A DNA stretch of 29,254 nucleotides from a virus: positions 1-29,254 of IMG/VR virus record IMGVR_UViG_3300025168_000442; one strand, 5' to 3'. Position numbers and translations under genes: made by a program. The stretch's first letter is position 1. Every line of letters starts with the position of its first letter. Below are positions 28,761-29,254 of the stretch, piece by piece. The notes under the pieces were generated by a model. It was not told the origin of the DNA. It was given only the letters and a program-made list of their open reading frames with translations, and searched no databases.

Positions 28761-28903
28761 TACTTATCCTTATATCTATTCATTAAATTTTCATCGGTGC
28801 TATCATCAATGAAATAAGTGTAACCATTTAATTCCACCATAAGAGCATCTTTATCTGTTATGATAATAGTTATCTTACCAACTTTTATTTCTGTGCGTTC
28901 CAT
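28760..28903 (-). CDS. 47-residue hypothetical protein
   Basis: ATG at 28903 with AAAGG at 5 bases; stop shared with the next ATG. Two beta-like stretches (TEIKVGKITIIITDKDALMV, then ELNGYTYFIDDS) and an acidic/basic tail. First gene of the small cluster behind the predicted promoter at 29115-29143. No family recognised. Confidence 0.6.
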   Translation of the reverse strand: MERTEIKVGKITIIITDKDALMVELNGYTYFIDDSTDENLMNRYKDK

Positions 28904-29134
28904 ACAAACCTTTCTTTCTTTGTGAGTAGGGGGGTTCTTTGACTACCCCCAACCTTTTCCCGACAAGTCAAACTGTTCTAGCTTAACTAGTACTTCAGTA
29001 CCAACTCTCACACCCTCAGTCATGCGACCATACCTTGCGAGAACCGTGCCTTACTACCTTGTTACAGTTGTTCAGCCATACTCCGAGAATGTTGCACCAT
29101 CCTCATTTAAATACCTTATATAATATCTTATAAC
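28904..29134. other. Leader region between helicase and small-gene cluster
   Basis: 231 bases. Contains a GGGGG/CCCCCC stem (28950-28946 with 28934-28929, minus strand) with no T-run after it, a short GTAC-TTCA-GTAC palindrome near 29000, and one short frame (28943-29023, MTEGVRVGTEVLVKLEQFDL then SGKGWG) with only AAGG nine bases before ATG. Most of it is probably a structured 5' leader. The short frame is not strong enough to list as a gene. Confidence 0.5.
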
Positions 29135-29143
29135 TTATTGCAA
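29115..29143 (-). promoter_or_regulatory. Sigma70-like promoter for the small-gene cluster
   Basis: TTGCAA at 29143-29138, a 17-base spacer, then TATAAG at 29120-29115 on the minus strand. The -35 hexamer covers the last two sense codons of the helicase gene. It would start a transcript near 29108, leaving a leader of about 200 bases before 28903. Confidence 0.5.
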
Positions 29144-29254
29144 CCATTCTTTTAAATCTTCACCTAAAATTGTTGATGCTAGATTTATCTTGGTTTTCAG
29201 GGCTTTTATGATGTTCTCATCAATAGTTTTTCTTGCAACAAGATCTATGTATGT
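29135..29254 (-). CDS. SNF2-type helicase, C-terminal end only
   Basis: The last 39 codons of a gene that enters from the right edge, ending at TAA 29135. The sequence YIDLVARKTIDENIIKALKT then KINLASTILGEDLKEW matches the C-terminus of phage SNF2-like DNA helicases, where the T-I-D-E/x-I-x-x-A-L helix closes the second RecA-like domain. Such helicases act in phage replication or recombination. Helicase motifs I-V lie outside the window, so the call rests on the tail alone. Confidence 0.65.
   Translation of the reverse strand, partial: TYIDLVARKTIDENIIKALKTKINLASTILGEDLKEWLQ

Overview
The window looks like part of the genome of an AT-rich, lytic, marine-type tailed phage, read almost entirely from the minus strand. 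No integrase, transposase, tRNA, rRNA or CRISPR array was found. The gene families (a P22-like portal, a gp4-like adaptor, LamG and Ig-like tail proteins, a GTA-type three-TM holin, DUF6321- and DUF5872-like basic proteins, a GroES-like co-chaperonin) are those usually seen in phages of marine Alphaproteobacteria. A GcrA-like regulator points the same way. The host genus cannot be named from this sequence. No tape-measure gene is visible in more than 20 kb of late genes, which favours a short-tailed virion. This is inference, because the tail module runs off the left end.

Layout in the direction of transcription (high to low coordinates). 29254-28447: the tail end of an SNF2-type helicase, then a run of tiny overlapping genes. 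28457-26744: small regulatory and zinc-binding genes (DUF6378-like, ribbon-helix-helix-like, DnaJ-type zinc motif, GcrA-like). 26525-25210: TerS, an HNH endonuclease and a PD-(D/E)XK nuclease. 25210-23046: an accessory stretch holding four small genes and three long spacers. 23045-14165: TerL, a 1670-residue polyvalent protein and the portal. 14165-10977: many small virion, basic or membrane proteins, including a holin, a T4-type lysozyme and the GroES-like protein. 10961-8009: scaffold, a conserved capsid-module protein, a decoration-like protein and the major capsid protein, closed by a strong terminator. 7858-1: two related virion proteins, a cluster of small envelope proteins, adaptor proteins, and tail-fibre or lectin-like proteins.

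Genes are packed with TAATG or ATGA overlaps, so most of the late region is probably a few long translationally coupled operons. The clear exception is the TerS-TerL interval. There a gapless element of about 50 bp (a TATACT-like box plus a CACGCC/TTGAAAT box) occurs six times, two copies in each of three spacers. The first copy of each pair sits on the stop codon of the preceding gene, or just after it. Four of the six copies are followed by a GC-rich inverted repeat, three of them built on GGCCGGCC. This is the most unusual structure in the window. It may be a promoter/stem-loop or cassette-exchange system. Several genes below about 55 codons were found by reading the sequence directly and are listed.
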